DNA of 64,000 bases from Geothrix sp. GTDB lineage: Bacteria > Acidobacteriota > Holophagae > Holophagales > Holophagaceae. The number at the start of each line of letters is the position of its first letter. The first letter of the stretch is position 1. Position numbers and translations under genes: made by a program. The notes under the pieces are model-generated. The model was not told the origin of the DNA, searched no databases, and saw only the letters and a program-made list of their open reading frames with translations. Positions 44,340 to 53,423 of the stretch are shown one piece after another. Location: positions 186,001-250,000 of the forward strand of contig JAGRPP010000023.1 in the NCBI GenBank assembly GCA_019449415.1. Reading direction: 5' to 3'.

Positions 44340-46040
44340 CTAGAGGCCCAACAGGGCGCGGGCTTCGGCTTCCATGCGATCCAGCTGCGCGGCGTCGCCG
44401 CGGGACTGGAGGTAGACCTTCAGCTTGGGTTCGGTGCCGCTGGGGCGGAAGGCGGCGAAGGCTCCGCTCTGGAGGCGGAACTTCAGCACATTGCTGTGGG
44501 GGATGGGCAGGGCGACCGTGCGGCGGTCGGGCCGGTCGAGGATCGCCTCGGTGCCGCCCTCGCCGTGCCAGAGACCCGTCTGGAAATCCTCCCAGCTGGC
44601 GACCTGCTCGCCGCCCAGGGAGGCCAGCCCGGCGGCGCGGATGCGGCCCATGGCCTCGGCAAAGCGCTTGGCGCCTCCGGGCCGGGGATCCTCCAGGTTC
44701 ACGAGGCGGTTGTGGAAAGTGCCGACCTTCGCCATGAGGGCGTCCACGGCCTGGAAGAGGGTCAGCCCCTTCGCCTTGTAGTATCCGGCCATTTCGGCGA
44801 CGACGAGGGCCGCCGTGACGCCGTCCTTGTCGCGCAGGCTGGGCGGTAGCAGCATGCCGTAGCTCTCCTCGGCGCCGAAGGCGTAGGCCTCGCCCAGGGC
44901 CTCGAGGCGGTCCATGCACACGGCGATGTTCTTGAAGCCCGTGAGGGTCCACACGACGGGCAGGCCGTGATGGCGGGCGACTTCGGCCATGAAATCAGAA
45001 GTGACGACGGTGCTCACCACGGCGCCGGAACGGCCCTTCTGCGTGCAGAGGTAGTCGAGGGTGAGGGCGGCCAGGTCATTGCCGGACATGAGCTCCCAGG
45101 CCCCTTCCCGCTGGGCCACCACGCCGATGCGGTCGGCATCGGGATCGTTGGCCAGGATGACCTCCGCATCCATGGCTTCGGCCTCCCGCAGGGGGGCGGC
45201 ATAGGCCGCCAGCTCTTCGGGGTTGGGGCGGGGCGCCGTGGGGAAGGTCCCATCCTGGATGCCCTGGCTGGGGCTGATGGTGAGGGGGATGCCGGCCCCT
45301 TCGAACAGGGCCGGGACGAAGGCGATGCCCGTGCCATGGAAGGGCGTGTAGAGGATGCGGGCCGGCTCGAAGGGCCGGGGATGCTGGAGCAGACCCTGAC
45401 CCAGGGCGAGGTAGGCGTTCTCGACCTCGAGGGGAATGGGGCTGATGCGGCCCGGCGGAGCTACGGGTGGCACGGGTACCACGGGCAGGGCGGCCATCTG
45501 CGCCTCGATCTCGGTGTCCCAGGGCTCCACTACCTGCCCGCCAAGGTCGTTGTAGGCCTTATAGCCGTTGTATTCCTTGGGGTTGTGGCTGGCGGTGATG
45601 ATCACGCCGCAGGCCGAACCCAGCTCCTTCATGGCGAAGCAGAGGAAGGGCGTGGGGAGGGGGCGCGTGCCGAGAAACACCTGATAGCCCGCTGCGGCGA
45701 GTACCGAGGCGGCTTCCTCCGCGAAGACATCGGAATTGAGGCGCGTGTCGTAGCCCACCACGGCCACCTTCTTGCCCGGCGCGCGCCGCTGGGCCACGGC
45801 GGCCAGCGCCAGGGTGGTGCGGCGGACATTGGGCCGGTTCATGCGGCGGAGGCCCGCAGCCATGAAACCGCGCAGGCCGCCCGTGCCGAAGGCGAGGGGC
45901 TCGAAGAAGCGGTCCTCCAGGTCCGCGGCGGCCTGGGCATCGCCACGCTCGGCAGCCGCCACGAGGGGTTCCAGTTCCGCGCGGAGTTCGGGCTCCAGGT
46001 GGGGGAAGGCAAGGTAGGCGCGGGCGGAGGCGAGGCTCAT
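44340..46040 (-). CDS. Phosphoglucomutase/phosphomannomutase (PgcA-type)
   Basis: The 566-residue alpha-D-phosphohexomutase has the phosphoserine loop GVIITASHNPKEYNGYKAYNDLGGQ, metal loop ANDPDADRIGVVAQ, sugar-binding EESYGMLLP-like segment (AFGAEESYGMLLPPSLRDKDGV) and phosphate-binding FRPSGTEPKLKVYLQ. Its length matches the Bacillus PgcA class. It would connect glucose-6-P with glucose-1-P for cell-wall or storage polysaccharide. It is the last gene of the leftward tldD-pmbA operon. Confidence 0.94.
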   Translation of the reverse strand: MSLASARAYLAFPHLEPELRAELEPLVAAAERGDAQAAADLEDRFFEPLAFGTGGLRGFMAAGLRRMNRPNVRRTTLALAAVAQRRAPGKKVAVVGYDTRLNSDVFAEEAASVLAAAGYQVFLGTRPLPTPFLCFAMKELGSACGVIITASHNPKEYNGYKAYNDLGGQVVEPWDTEIEAQMAALPVVPVPPVAPPGRISPIPLEVENAYLALGQGLLQHPRPFEPARILYTPFHGTGIAFVPALFEGAGIPLTISPSQGIQDGTFPTAPRPNPEELAAYAAPLREAEAMDAEVILANDPDADRIGVVAQREGAWELMSGNDLAALTLDYLCTQKGRSGAVVSTVVTSDFMAEVARHHGLPVVWTLTGFKNIAVCMDRLEALGEAYAFGAEESYGMLLPPSLRDKDGVTAALVVAEMAGYYKAKGLTLFQAVDALMAKVGTFHNRLVNLEDPRPGGAKRFAEAMGRIRAAGLASLGGEQVASWEDFQTGLWHGEGGTEAILDRPDRRTVALPIPHSNVLKFRLQSGAFAAFRPSGTEPKLKVYLQSRGDAAQLDRMEAEARALLGL

Positions 46041-46080
46041 GGAAAGTCCTGTGGCTGCATTCCAGGATCGCAGATCGCGG

Positions 46081-46695
46081 CTACGACTGAAACCCTGTGG
46101 GCTTCCGGGCCACCACCTGCATCACGGCGCCGGGGCCGTGATGGTAGGCGCCTTCGTGGATGTCCCGTACGACCTCCCGGCCGATTTCCAGCTCCAGACC
46201 CGGAAGCAGCTCCACCGTTTCGGCCAGGGTGCTGAGCAGATCCAGCTCCTTCGGGCCGCCGGTGCCGTACTCCAGCTGCCGGGGCGTGTAGGCCTCCAGG
46301 ATCAGGACGCCTCCGGGAGCGAGCGCCGCGGCGTAGCACGGATAGAGGCGCCGTCGGAGCGCGGAGGGCAGGTGGCAGAAGATGGAGATGATGCCGCTCC
46401 AATGCGTCGGGCCGAGGTCGAAATCCGCCAGGTCGGCCGCGACCGTGGCGAGGGTCACGCCGCGGCTGAGGGCCAGCTCCTGGGCGCGGGCCAGCCCCAC
46501 GGCGGACTGGTCCACGGCGGTGACGGCGTGGCCCAGGGTGGCCAAGTGGACGGCATTCCGGCCCTGACCCTCGCCCAGTCCCAGCACGGGGCCCGGCGGA
46601 ATGCGGGGGGCCATCTCGCGCAGAAAGTCGTTGGGCTCCGAACCGTAGACCAGGTCGGGCTCGGCGTACCGTTGATCCCAGAATCCCTGTCCCAT
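46081..46695 (-). CDS. SAM-dependent class I methyltransferase (TehB-like)
   Basis: The 204-residue protein opens WDQRYAEPDLVYGSEPNDFLREM, then motif I VLGLGEGQGRNAVHLATLGHAVTAVDQSAVGLARAQELA and a catalytic face IISIFCHLPSALRRRLYPCYAAALAPGGVLILEAY. This is the TehB-like small-molecule methyltransferase pattern. It shares one base with the pmbA stop (TGATG), so translation is coupled. The substrate is unknown. Confidence 0.9.
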   Translation of the reverse strand: MGQGFWDQRYAEPDLVYGSEPNDFLREMAPRIPPGPVLGLGEGQGRNAVHLATLGHAVTAVDQSAVGLARAQELALSRGVTLATVAADLADFDLGPTHWSGIISIFCHLPSALRRRLYPCYAAALAPGGVLILEAYTPRQLEYGTGGPKELDLLSTLAETVELLPGLELEIGREVVRDIHEGAYHHGPGAVMQVVARKPTGFQS

Positions 46696-48083
46696 CAGGC
46701 GCCTCCGAGCGCGATGTCTTCCAGCAGGATGCTCAGGCCGGCGCTGCTGCCGTACCAGCGGAGGTCGCTGCCCAGGGCGGCGATGCGCGTGAGGAAGTCT
46801 CGCAGGTTGCCCGCGAAGGTGAGCTTGTCCACGGGCTCGGCCAGCGCGCCCTCGCGGATGCGGATGCCGCTGGCGCCCACGCTGAGGTCGCCGCTGACGG
46901 GATCCACCGTGTGGAGGCCCATGATCTCGGTGATGAGCACGCCGTTTCCGGCCATGTGGTAGAGGGCGTCGGGTGCGGTGTCGCCGGGCAAGGGGAACAG
47001 GTTGAAGGTGGTGGCGCCGGGCTGGCTGCCGAAACCCCGGCCCGCGCTGGCCGTGGGGGCCAAGCCCATCTCGGCGGCGGTCTTCAGCGTGTGCAGGTAG
47101 GTCTTGAGCACGCCGCCTTCGAGCAGGACATTGCGCCGCGTGGGCAGACCCTCGGCATCCCAGGGCTCGGTGCCCAGGGCCGGCCGGCCGGGGGCTTCCG
47201 CGAGACGCCCGTCGTCGATCAGCGTGAGCAGGGGCGAGGCGATGGCCTCGCCCAGCTTCCCGGCGAAGAGGCTGCGCTGCTTGAGCACGGACTCGGCGTC
47301 CAGCATGCCCGCCACGATGCCGAGCAGATCCACGGCTACCTCGGGATGCAGGACCACGGCGTATCTCCCTGCGGGCAGCCGCTGGGGGTTCAGCTTCCGC
47401 TCGCCCTTGAGCGCCGCCTCGGCGCCGATGGCCGCGAGGTCGAGGCCGGGGCGTCGGGCCACATCCCAGTGCCAGGCGGCCTGCCGTTCCTCGCCGTCGG
47501 CCACCGCCAGCTCGATGGAAGCGGAACAGCTGGACCAGGCGTCCGCAGCCCGCACGCCCTTCTGCGTGAGCAGCAGGCTGGCGCCGGATCCGTCGCTCCA
47601 GGCCGATTCCCGGACGGCGGCTACCTTGGCGGAGGCACGCCGGGCCTGGGTTTCCAGGTCCAGGGCCCAGTCGATGCGCTGCTGGGGCGTGATGGCCTCC
47701 ACGGCCGCGTCGAAGCGGCTGGGCAGGTCATCGGTGCCGGATGGATCGGCCTGGCGGAGCCAGGGATCTTCGTCGCCCAGGGCGCTCAGTTCCCAGGCCT
47801 GGGCGAAGAGGTCGCGGAAATCGGCGGCGGCGAGGTCGGTGGTGGTGGCCAGGCCCGTGCGAAAGCCCTTGCTCCCCGCGCGGATCACCCGCACGCCGAG
47901 GCCGCCCCGCTTGCTGGCGGTGAGGTCCTCCAGCGCGCCGTTCTGCACTTTGGCTTTGCGGGAGCGGGACACGGAGGTGAAGGCCTCCGCGCCTTCCGCG
48001 CCCAGCTTCAGCGCGTGCTGGATGCCGTCCTGCAGGCGGGCTTCGAGGGCATCGGGAATGAAGGTTCGGAACGGTTCGGTCAT
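46695..48083 (-). CDS. pmbA: PmbA/TldE-like protein
   Basis: The 462-residue TldD/PmbA-family protein, from the ATG at 48083, is the non-metal partner of TldD. In E. coli the pair degrades unfolded peptides and processes microcins. It has AEAFTSVSRSRKAKVQNGALEDLTASKRGGLGVRVIRAGSKGF near the N-terminus and VLLEGGVLKTYLHTLKTAAEMG plus VDPVSGDLSVGASGIRIREG near the C-terminus. TldD (fused to CoaE) is two genes upstream, with the macro-domain gene in between. Confidence 0.93.
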   Translation of the reverse strand: MTEPFRTFIPDALEARLQDGIQHALKLGAEGAEAFTSVSRSRKAKVQNGALEDLTASKRGGLGVRVIRAGSKGFRTGLATTTDLAAADFRDLFAQAWELSALGDEDPWLRQADPSGTDDLPSRFDAAVEAITPQQRIDWALDLETQARRASAKVAAVRESAWSDGSGASLLLTQKGVRAADAWSSCSASIELAVADGEERQAAWHWDVARRPGLDLAAIGAEAALKGERKLNPQRLPAGRYAVVLHPEVAVDLLGIVAGMLDAESVLKQRSLFAGKLGEAIASPLLTLIDDGRLAEAPGRPALGTEPWDAEGLPTRRNVLLEGGVLKTYLHTLKTAAEMGLAPTASAGRGFGSQPGATTFNLFPLPGDTAPDALYHMAGNGVLITEIMGLHTVDPVSGDLSVGASGIRIREGALAEPVDKLTFAGNLRDFLTRIAALGSDLRWYGSSAGLSILLEDIALGGA

Positions 48084-48084
48084 G

Positions 48085-48603
48085 TCAGGTGTCCTTCTCG
48101 AGGGCGGTCTGGAGGACGGTCCGGCTGAGGTCATCGTAGGCCACGAGGGTGATTGTCCGGGGGAGGTCATGGGCTGCCAGCCAGGCCCGGCAGGTGGTCA
48201 CGGCGATGGCGGCGGCGCGGTCTGAAGGAAAACCGAAGATGCCGGTGCTGATGGCGGGGAAGGCCACTCGGCCGCAGCCGTGGGCTTCAGCCAGCCGCAG
48301 ACTCTCCTGGTAGCAGGAGGTGAGGGTCTGATCCTCCCCCTGCCGGCCGCCACCCCAGACCGGGCCGACGGTGTGGATCACGAAGCGGGCCGGCAGCCGA
48401 TGGCCACGGGTGAGCTTGGCCTGTCCTGCCGGACAGCCCCCGAGGCCCCGGCATTCTTCCAGAAGGCCGGGCCCTGCGGCCCGATGGATGGCCCCGTCCA
48501 CACCGCCGCCGCCCAGGAGGCTGCGGTTCGCGGCATTGACGATGGCATCCACGGCAAGGGTGGTGATGTCGGCCTGCACCACCTGCAGGCGTCCGGAGGT
48601 CAA
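48085..48603 (-). CDS. Macro-domain protein (O-acetyl-ADP-ribose deacetylase-like)
   Basis: The 172-residue protein is a complete macro domain: [44 protein letters not shown], then [27 protein letters not shown] and a closing helical segment. It binds ADP-ribose or O-acetyl-ADP-ribose and may remove such groups. It overlaps tldD by 4 bases (ATGA) and is followed by pmbA after 1 base, so it is coexpressed with the TldD/PmbA proteases. Confidence 0.93.
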   Translation of the reverse strand: MTSGRLQVVQADITTLAVDAIVNAANRSLLGGGGVDGAIHRAAGPGLLEECRGLGGCPAGQAKLTRGHRLPARFVIHTVGPVWGGGRQGEDQTLTSCYQESLRLAEAHGCGRVAFPAISTGIFGFPSDRAAAIAVTTCRAWLAAHDLPRTITLVAYDDLSRTVLQTALEKDT

Positions 48604-50684
48604 AGCACGCTCGGCAGGGGTTCGGCGGTGCCGCCGACCACGAGGGCGGGGCAGAGGATGGTGGGGAGGGCATCGCTGACGGGCACGCCCTGGCCGTCCT
48701 TGCCGCAGGTGCCGATGTCGAAGTGGTGGAGGTCGCTGCCGATGCGGGTGAGGCCTTTCAGCACCTCGGGACCGCAGCCGCTGAGGGTGGCGTTCTTCAC
48801 GGGGTATTTGGGCTCGCCGTTCTCCACCCAGTAGCCTTCGGTCACCTGGAACACGAAGTTGCCGGTGACGGTGTCCACCTGGCCGCCGCCCATGCGCTTG
48901 ACCAGCAGCCCGCGGTCCAGGTCGCGGAGGATGGCTTCGGGAGCCTCACTCCCAGCAGCCAGGAAGGTGTTCCGCATGCGGGGGATGGGCAGGTGGCGGT
49001 AGCTTTCGCGGCGGCCGTTCCCGGTGGGTTCCGCATTCATCTTCCGCGAGGTCTTCCGCGATTGGAGGTAGGCCTTCAGCACGCCATTCTCGATGAGCAC
49101 CACGCGGCTCACGGGATTGCCTTCGTCGTCGATGGCCTGGCTGCCGCGCTTGTGGGGCAGGGTGCCGTCGTCGATGATCGTCACGCCCTCGGCGGCGACT
49201 TTCTGACCCAGCTTGCCCGCGAAGGCGCTCATGCCCGCCAGGGCGAGATCAGCCTCCAGCCCGTGCCCACAGGCCTCGTGGATCATGGTGCCCCCGGCGC
49301 TGCTGCTGAGCACCACCGGGAAGGTGCCGGCGGGGGCGGGCTGGGCGTCCAGGGCCTGCACGGCCAGGCGGGCGGCTTCGCGCACGGTGTGCGCCACGGC
49401 CTCGTCGGTGAAGAGCTCGAACCCCCGGGTTTCGCCCAGGGCCTGGTAGCCGGTCTGGAGCTGGGTACCGTCACCGGCAGTGACATTCGCGCGGAGCACC
49501 ACCTGGGTGCGGTGGTCTTCCGTGAGGGTGCCCGACCAGGCGCCATCCCGGAATTCGGCGGCGGCGATCCACACCCGCTGGGTGCTGTCGCCATAGCCGA
49601 CGGAGACCTGCTTCAGCGCGCCGGGGCGCAGCGCCTCGGCCTCGGTGCGGGCCAGGGCCTCGGCGCGGCGCACCAGGGCCACTTTCTCGCTCAGGGCCAC
49701 GCGGCCCGGATCGCGCTCCACGGGGCTGGGAGTGGGGTGGGTCTTCAGCACCAGGGCCGGAACCCCAGCGGCGGCGCCGGTGCCGGGGGCGGCCAGGGTG
49801 CGTGCGGCTTCAGTCAGCTCTTCGAAGGTGGGGGCGATGAGATCGGCGAAGCGGGTGGTCTCGCCATCTACCAGGCGCAGGCTCGCGCCGAAAGTCTCCG
49901 AGGCGAGCACATCCTCCATGCGGCCGTCGTCCATGCCCAGGGCGTGGGCCCGGCGGCGTTCCACGAAGGCCTCGCCGTAGTCGCCGCCCCGGCTGAGCAG
50001 GGTGGCCAGGACATCGCGCAGCTGATTGGCGCTGAAGGGTGCGGGCATCGGGGTTCTCCAGGTCCGCGCACGGCGGACCTTCCAGTTTGCCAGAAGGGCC
50101 GTCTCGGCTCCCGCCAGGATTCCAGCCAGATCCCGTCCGTCATTGGGGATCACGAGATCCGCATGGAGGGCCCGTTCCGGAGGCGTGGCCTGCGCCCGGA
50201 GGCGCGCCAGGGCGGCCTCCCGAGTGATCCCGTCCCGAGCCTGGAGCCGCTGAAGCCGAAGGACCTCCGGCGCATCCACGGTCCAGAAGGCGTCGAAGTG
50301 GTGGGCCTTGCCGCGCTCCACCCAGAGGGCGGCGTCCAGCACCGCACCGCGGGTGTCCGCCGGTAACCCGGCGAGGCGGCCCGCGAGCAGGGCCTCGATG
50401 CGGGGATGGAGGATCGCGTTGAGGCGGGCCCGGGCGGCGTCATCGGAAAACACATGGGCCGCCAGCCAGGCGCGGTCCAGGGCGCCGTCGGGCCGGAGGC
50501 AGCCGGGCCCGAAGGCCGCCACCAGGGCGGCGAGGCCTTCGCTTCCCGGCAGCACCGCCTCCCGCGCCAGGCCATCCGCATCCACCACGGCCCACCCCCG
50601 GGCCGCCAGCTTCCCCGCCACGAAGCTCTTCCCCGCCGCGATGCCGCCGCTGAGGCCGAGGATGGGGAAGGGCGAAGCGTGCAT
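48600..50684 (-). CDS. Dephospho-CoA kinase fused in frame to TldD metalloprotease
   Basis: A single uninterrupted 694-residue frame starts at ATG 50684, with GGAG upstream. Residues ~1-205 are CoaE: P-loop [85 protein letters not shown]. The rest is TldD, with the metalloprotease motif HEACGH in [15 protein letters not shown] and the family regions [19 protein letters not shown] and [20 protein letters not shown]. CoaE makes coenzyme A; TldD works with PmbA. No stop separates the two. An internal ATG at 50048 with its own ribosome site could also give TldD alone. Confidence 0.85.
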   Translation of the reverse strand: MHASPFPILGLSGGIAAGKSFVAGKLAARGWAVVDADGLAREAVLPGSEGLAALVAAFGPGCLRPDGALDRAWLAAHVFSDDAARARLNAILHPRIEALLAGRLAGLPADTRGAVLDAALWVERGKAHHFDAFWTVDAPEVLRLQRLQARDGITREAALARLRAQATPPERALHADLVIPNDGRDLAGILAGAETALLANWKVRRARTWRTPMPAPFSANQLRDVLATLLSRGGDYGEAFVERRRAHALGMDDGRMEDVLASETFGASLRLVDGETTRFADLIAPTFEELTEAARTLAAPGTGAAAGVPALVLKTHPTPSPVERDPGRVALSEKVALVRRAEALARTEAEALRPGALKQVSVGYGDSTQRVWIAAAEFRDGAWSGTLTEDHRTQVVLRANVTAGDGTQLQTGYQALGETRGFELFTDEAVAHTVREAARLAVQALDAQPAPAGTFPVVLSSSAGGTMIHEACGHGLEADLALAGMSAFAGKLGQKVAAEGVTIIDDGTLPHKRGSQAIDDEGNPVSRVVLIENGVLKAYLQSRKTSRKMNAEPTGNGRRESYRHLPIPRMRNTFLAAGSEAPEAILRDLDRGLLVKRMGGGQVDTVTGNFVFQVTEGYWVENGEPKYPVKNATLSGCGPEVLKGLTRIGSDLHHFDIGTCGKDGQGVPVSDALPTILCPALVVGGTAEPLPSVL
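50046..50059 (-). promoter_or_regulatory. Internal ribosome site and start for TldD alone
   Basis: On the minus strand GGAGAA stands 5-6 bases before ATG (50048-50046), beginning [22 protein letters not shown], the normal TldD N-terminus. It sits within the CoaE-TldD frame, so dual translation (fusion and free TldD) is possible. Confidence 0.7.
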
Positions 50685-50794
50685 GGGGAACTCCGGCCCT
50701 GATTCTGCTCCCAATTAGGCGCTCTAAGGTGCACAGAGCCTGATTCCAGCCTCTCGGCTACACTGGACCGTTCCTCTTCTTGACCCGAGGTCAC

Positions 50795-51754
50795 ATGAAA
50801 GACGCTACCCCCGAGCAGACCATGGATCTGTCCCAGCTGGAGAAGCCGGTACTCGAGCTGGAGGCCCAGATCCGGGCCATGGAGATGGACCCTTCCCAGG
50901 CCAAGGAGCGGGAGAAGCTGCAGAAGAAGCTCGACAAGCTGAAGGCGGAACTCTTCTCCCATCTGACGGACTGGCAGCGGGCCCAGCTGGCGCGCCACCC
51001 CAAGCGGCCCTACACGATGGATTACCTGGAGCGCATCTGCGAGCGCTTCGAGGAACTCCACGGCGACCGCCGCTTCGGCGACGACGCGGCCATCGTGGCC
51101 GGCATGGGTTGGATCGAGGGCAATCCGGTGATGATCATCGGCCAGCAGAAGGGCCGGGACACCAAGCAGAAGATCCTGCGCAACTTCGGCATGCCCAAGC
51201 CCGAGGGCTACCGCAAGGCCCTGCGCCTCATGAAGCTCGCCGAGAAGTTCCAGCGGCCCATCCTCTGCCTCATCGACACGCCGGGCGCCTATCCGGGCGT
51301 GGATGCGGAGGAACGCGGCCAGGCCGAAGCCATCGCCCGGAACCTGCTGGAGATGGCCAAGCTCGAAGTGCCCGTGGTGGCCGTGGTCATCGGCGAAGGC
51401 GGCAGCGGCGGGGCCCTGGCCCTGGGCGTGGCCGACCGCGTGCTGATGATGGAGAACGCCATCTACTCGGTGATCTCGCCGGAGGGTTGCGCGTCGATCC
51501 TGTGGAAGGATGCGACCCAGGCTCCCAAGGCCGCCGAAGCCCTCAAGCTCACGGCGCCCCACCTGCTGGAGCTGGGCATCATCGACGGCATCGTGAAGGA
51601 GCCCCTGGGGGGAGCCCACGCGGATTTCGACGCCGCCGCCGCCGCGCTGAAGGAGGCCATCATCGAGGCCTTCTCCGAGCTCTCCGAGCTGTCGGCGGAG
51701 CAGCTGGTGGAGGAGCGGTACCAGAAGTTCGCCCGCATGGGCAGCGTGGGCTGA
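50795..51754 (+). CDS. accA: Acetyl-CoA carboxylase carboxyltransferase subunit alpha
   Basis: The 319-residue subunit transfers the carboxyl group from biotin to acetyl-CoA in fatty-acid synthesis. Features: [136 protein letters not shown]. The start is the ATG at 50795 after CGAGGT. recJ follows 1 base after its stop. Confidence 0.96.
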   Translation: MKDATPEQTMDLSQLEKPVLELEAQIRAMEMDPSQAKEREKLQKKLDKLKAELFSHLTDWQRAQLARHPKRPYTMDYLERICERFEELHGDRRFGDDAAIVAGMGWIEGNPVMIIGQQKGRDTKQKILRNFGMPKPEGYRKALRLMKLAEKFQRPILCLIDTPGAYPGVDAEERGQAEAIARNLLEMAKLEVPVVAVVIGEGGSGGALALGVADRVLMMENAIYSVISPEGCASILWKDATQAPKAAEALKLTAPHLLELGIIDGIVKEPLGGAHADFDAAAAALKEAIIEAFSELSELSAEQLVEERYQKFARMGSVG

Positions 51755-51755
51755 C

Positions 51756-53423
51756 ATGGAGGCCAAGACTTGGCGCCTCCGCCGGGAGATCCCGGCGGGA
51801 CCGGCGCCCTGGCGGGCCCTGGCCGCGGCCTGGAACCTGGAGCCCCGCCTGGCGCGACTGGCCTGGCTGCGGGGTGCCGACCAGCCGGAGGATCTGGCCT
51901 GGCGCTTGGATCCCAGCTGGACGCGCAGCACCGATCCCCACCTGCTGCCGGGTGTGGATCCGGCCGTGGCGCGCATCCGCCAGGCCATCGGGGCCCGGGA
52001 GCGCATCGTGGTCTACGGTGACTACGATGTGGACGGCGTCACCGCCACGGCCCTGCTGGTGCGCGCCCTGGAGCGCCTCGGCGCCGAAGTCTCCTTCTTC
52101 ATCCCCAACCGCTTCTCGGACGGCTACGGCCTGCACCTGGACTGCATCCGGGAGCTGAAGGCCACGCGCGACCCGGGCCTGCTCCTGTCCGTGGATTGCG
52201 GCGTGCGCAGCGTGGACGAGGTGAAGGCCAGCGCCGAGCTGGGCATGGACTGGGTGATCACGGATCATCACGCCCTGGGCCCGGAACTGCCCCCTGCCTG
52301 CGCCGTGGTGCACCCCCATCTGGATGGCTACCCGAACCGCTTCCTGGCGGGTGTGGGCGTGGCCTTCAAGCTGGCCCAGGCCCTGATGGGTGCCGTGCCC
52401 CATCCCACGGGTGCCGACGCGGCCTTCCTGGACGGCATGCTCAAGCTCGTGGCCATCGGCACCGTGGCGGACATGATGCCCCTGGTGGATGAGAACGCGC
52501 TGCTGGTGCGCCGGGGGCTGGATTCCCTCGGGGGGAAGAATGGTCCGGGCCTCGCGGCTCTGCTGCGCGCCGCGAAGAAGGAAGGCGCCCTGGGCGGCCA
52601 GGACATCGCCTTTGGGCTGGCCCCACGCCTCAACGCGGTGGGCCGCATGGGCGGCGCGGAAGATGCCGTCCGCCTGCTGCTCACGAGGGAGGCCGCCGAG
52701 GCCGAGGCCCTCATGGCGCGGGTGGAGGTTCTGAATCAGGAACGCCGTGCCATCCAGCAGGAGCTGACGGCCAGCCTGCAGCCGCCGGACGGCGCGGCCT
52801 TCGACCTGGTGCTGGATCCGGCAGCCCACAAGGGCGTCATCGGCATCGTGGCGGGCCAGCGCATGCGCGCCACGGGGCGCCCGGCGGGCGTCTGCACCGT
52901 CATCGACGGCGTGGCCCACTGCAGCCTGCGTGCACCGGAGGGCTACGACCTGGGCGAACTCCTGGTCCTGGCCCAGCCCTTCATCCTGAGTGGCGGCGGC
53001 CACCGCGCCGCCGCGGGCCTGAGTTTCGAGGCGTCCCGCCTGACCTTCGTCCGTCAGGCCCTCCAGCGGGGAGCGGCGATGCAGGCCGAGGGCCGCGAGC
53101 TTCCGCCTCTCCTGCTGGACGGCGCTCCCGGGGAGCTGCCGGACGATGCGGATCTGGCCCGCCTGGAGCCCTTCGGCCAGGGCTTCGCCCCGCCGCTGGC
53201 GCGGGTGGAGGGCACGCTGGCCTCTTCCGCGGTCTTCGGAGCGGATCACTGGAAGTTGCGGGTGGCGGGGCTTTCCGATCCCCTCACCTGGTTCTCCAAC
53301 CACGAACGGCCCGCCCAACCCCACGCCGGAGAGCGGATCTGCGTGGCGGCCGCCCCCCAGGCTAGCGCCCGCTGGGGCCGCTCCTGGCTGGTGGACATGG
53401 CCCTTGAAGAGGCGGCTCCATGA
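51756..53423 (+). CDS. recJ: Single-stranded DNA exonuclease RecJ
   Basis: The 555-residue DHH-family 5'-3' exonuclease of recombination and mismatch repair has metal motif GDYDVDG at residues 88-94, the VDCG segment, DHH at 170-172, and a later RLNAVGRMGGAEDAVRLLL. The DHHA1 domain has GVIGIVAGQRM and SGGGHRAAAGLSF. The last ~90 residues form the OB-fold-like tail. It starts 1 base after accA and overlaps the next gene by 4 bases. Confidence 0.95.
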   Translation: MEAKTWRLRREIPAGPAPWRALAAAWNLEPRLARLAWLRGADQPEDLAWRLDPSWTRSTDPHLLPGVDPAVARIRQAIGARERIVVYGDYDVDGVTATALLVRALERLGAEVSFFIPNRFSDGYGLHLDCIRELKATRDPGLLLSVDCGVRSVDEVKASAELGMDWVITDHHALGPELPPACAVVHPHLDGYPNRFLAGVGVAFKLAQALMGAVPHPTGADAAFLDGMLKLVAIGTVADMMPLVDENALLVRRGLDSLGGKNGPGLAALLRAAKKEGALGGQDIAFGLAPRLNAVGRMGGAEDAVRLLLTREAAEAEALMARVEVLNQERRAIQQELTASLQPPDGAAFDLVLDPAAHKGVIGIVAGQRMRATGRPAGVCTVIDGVAHCSLRAPEGYDLGELLVLAQPFILSGGGHRAAAGLSFEASRLTFVRQALQRGAAMQAEGRELPPLLLDGAPGELPDDADLARLEPFGQGFAPPLARVEGTLASSAVFGADHWKLRVAGLSDPLTWFSNHERPAQPHAGERICVAAAPQASARWGRSWLVDMALEEAAP

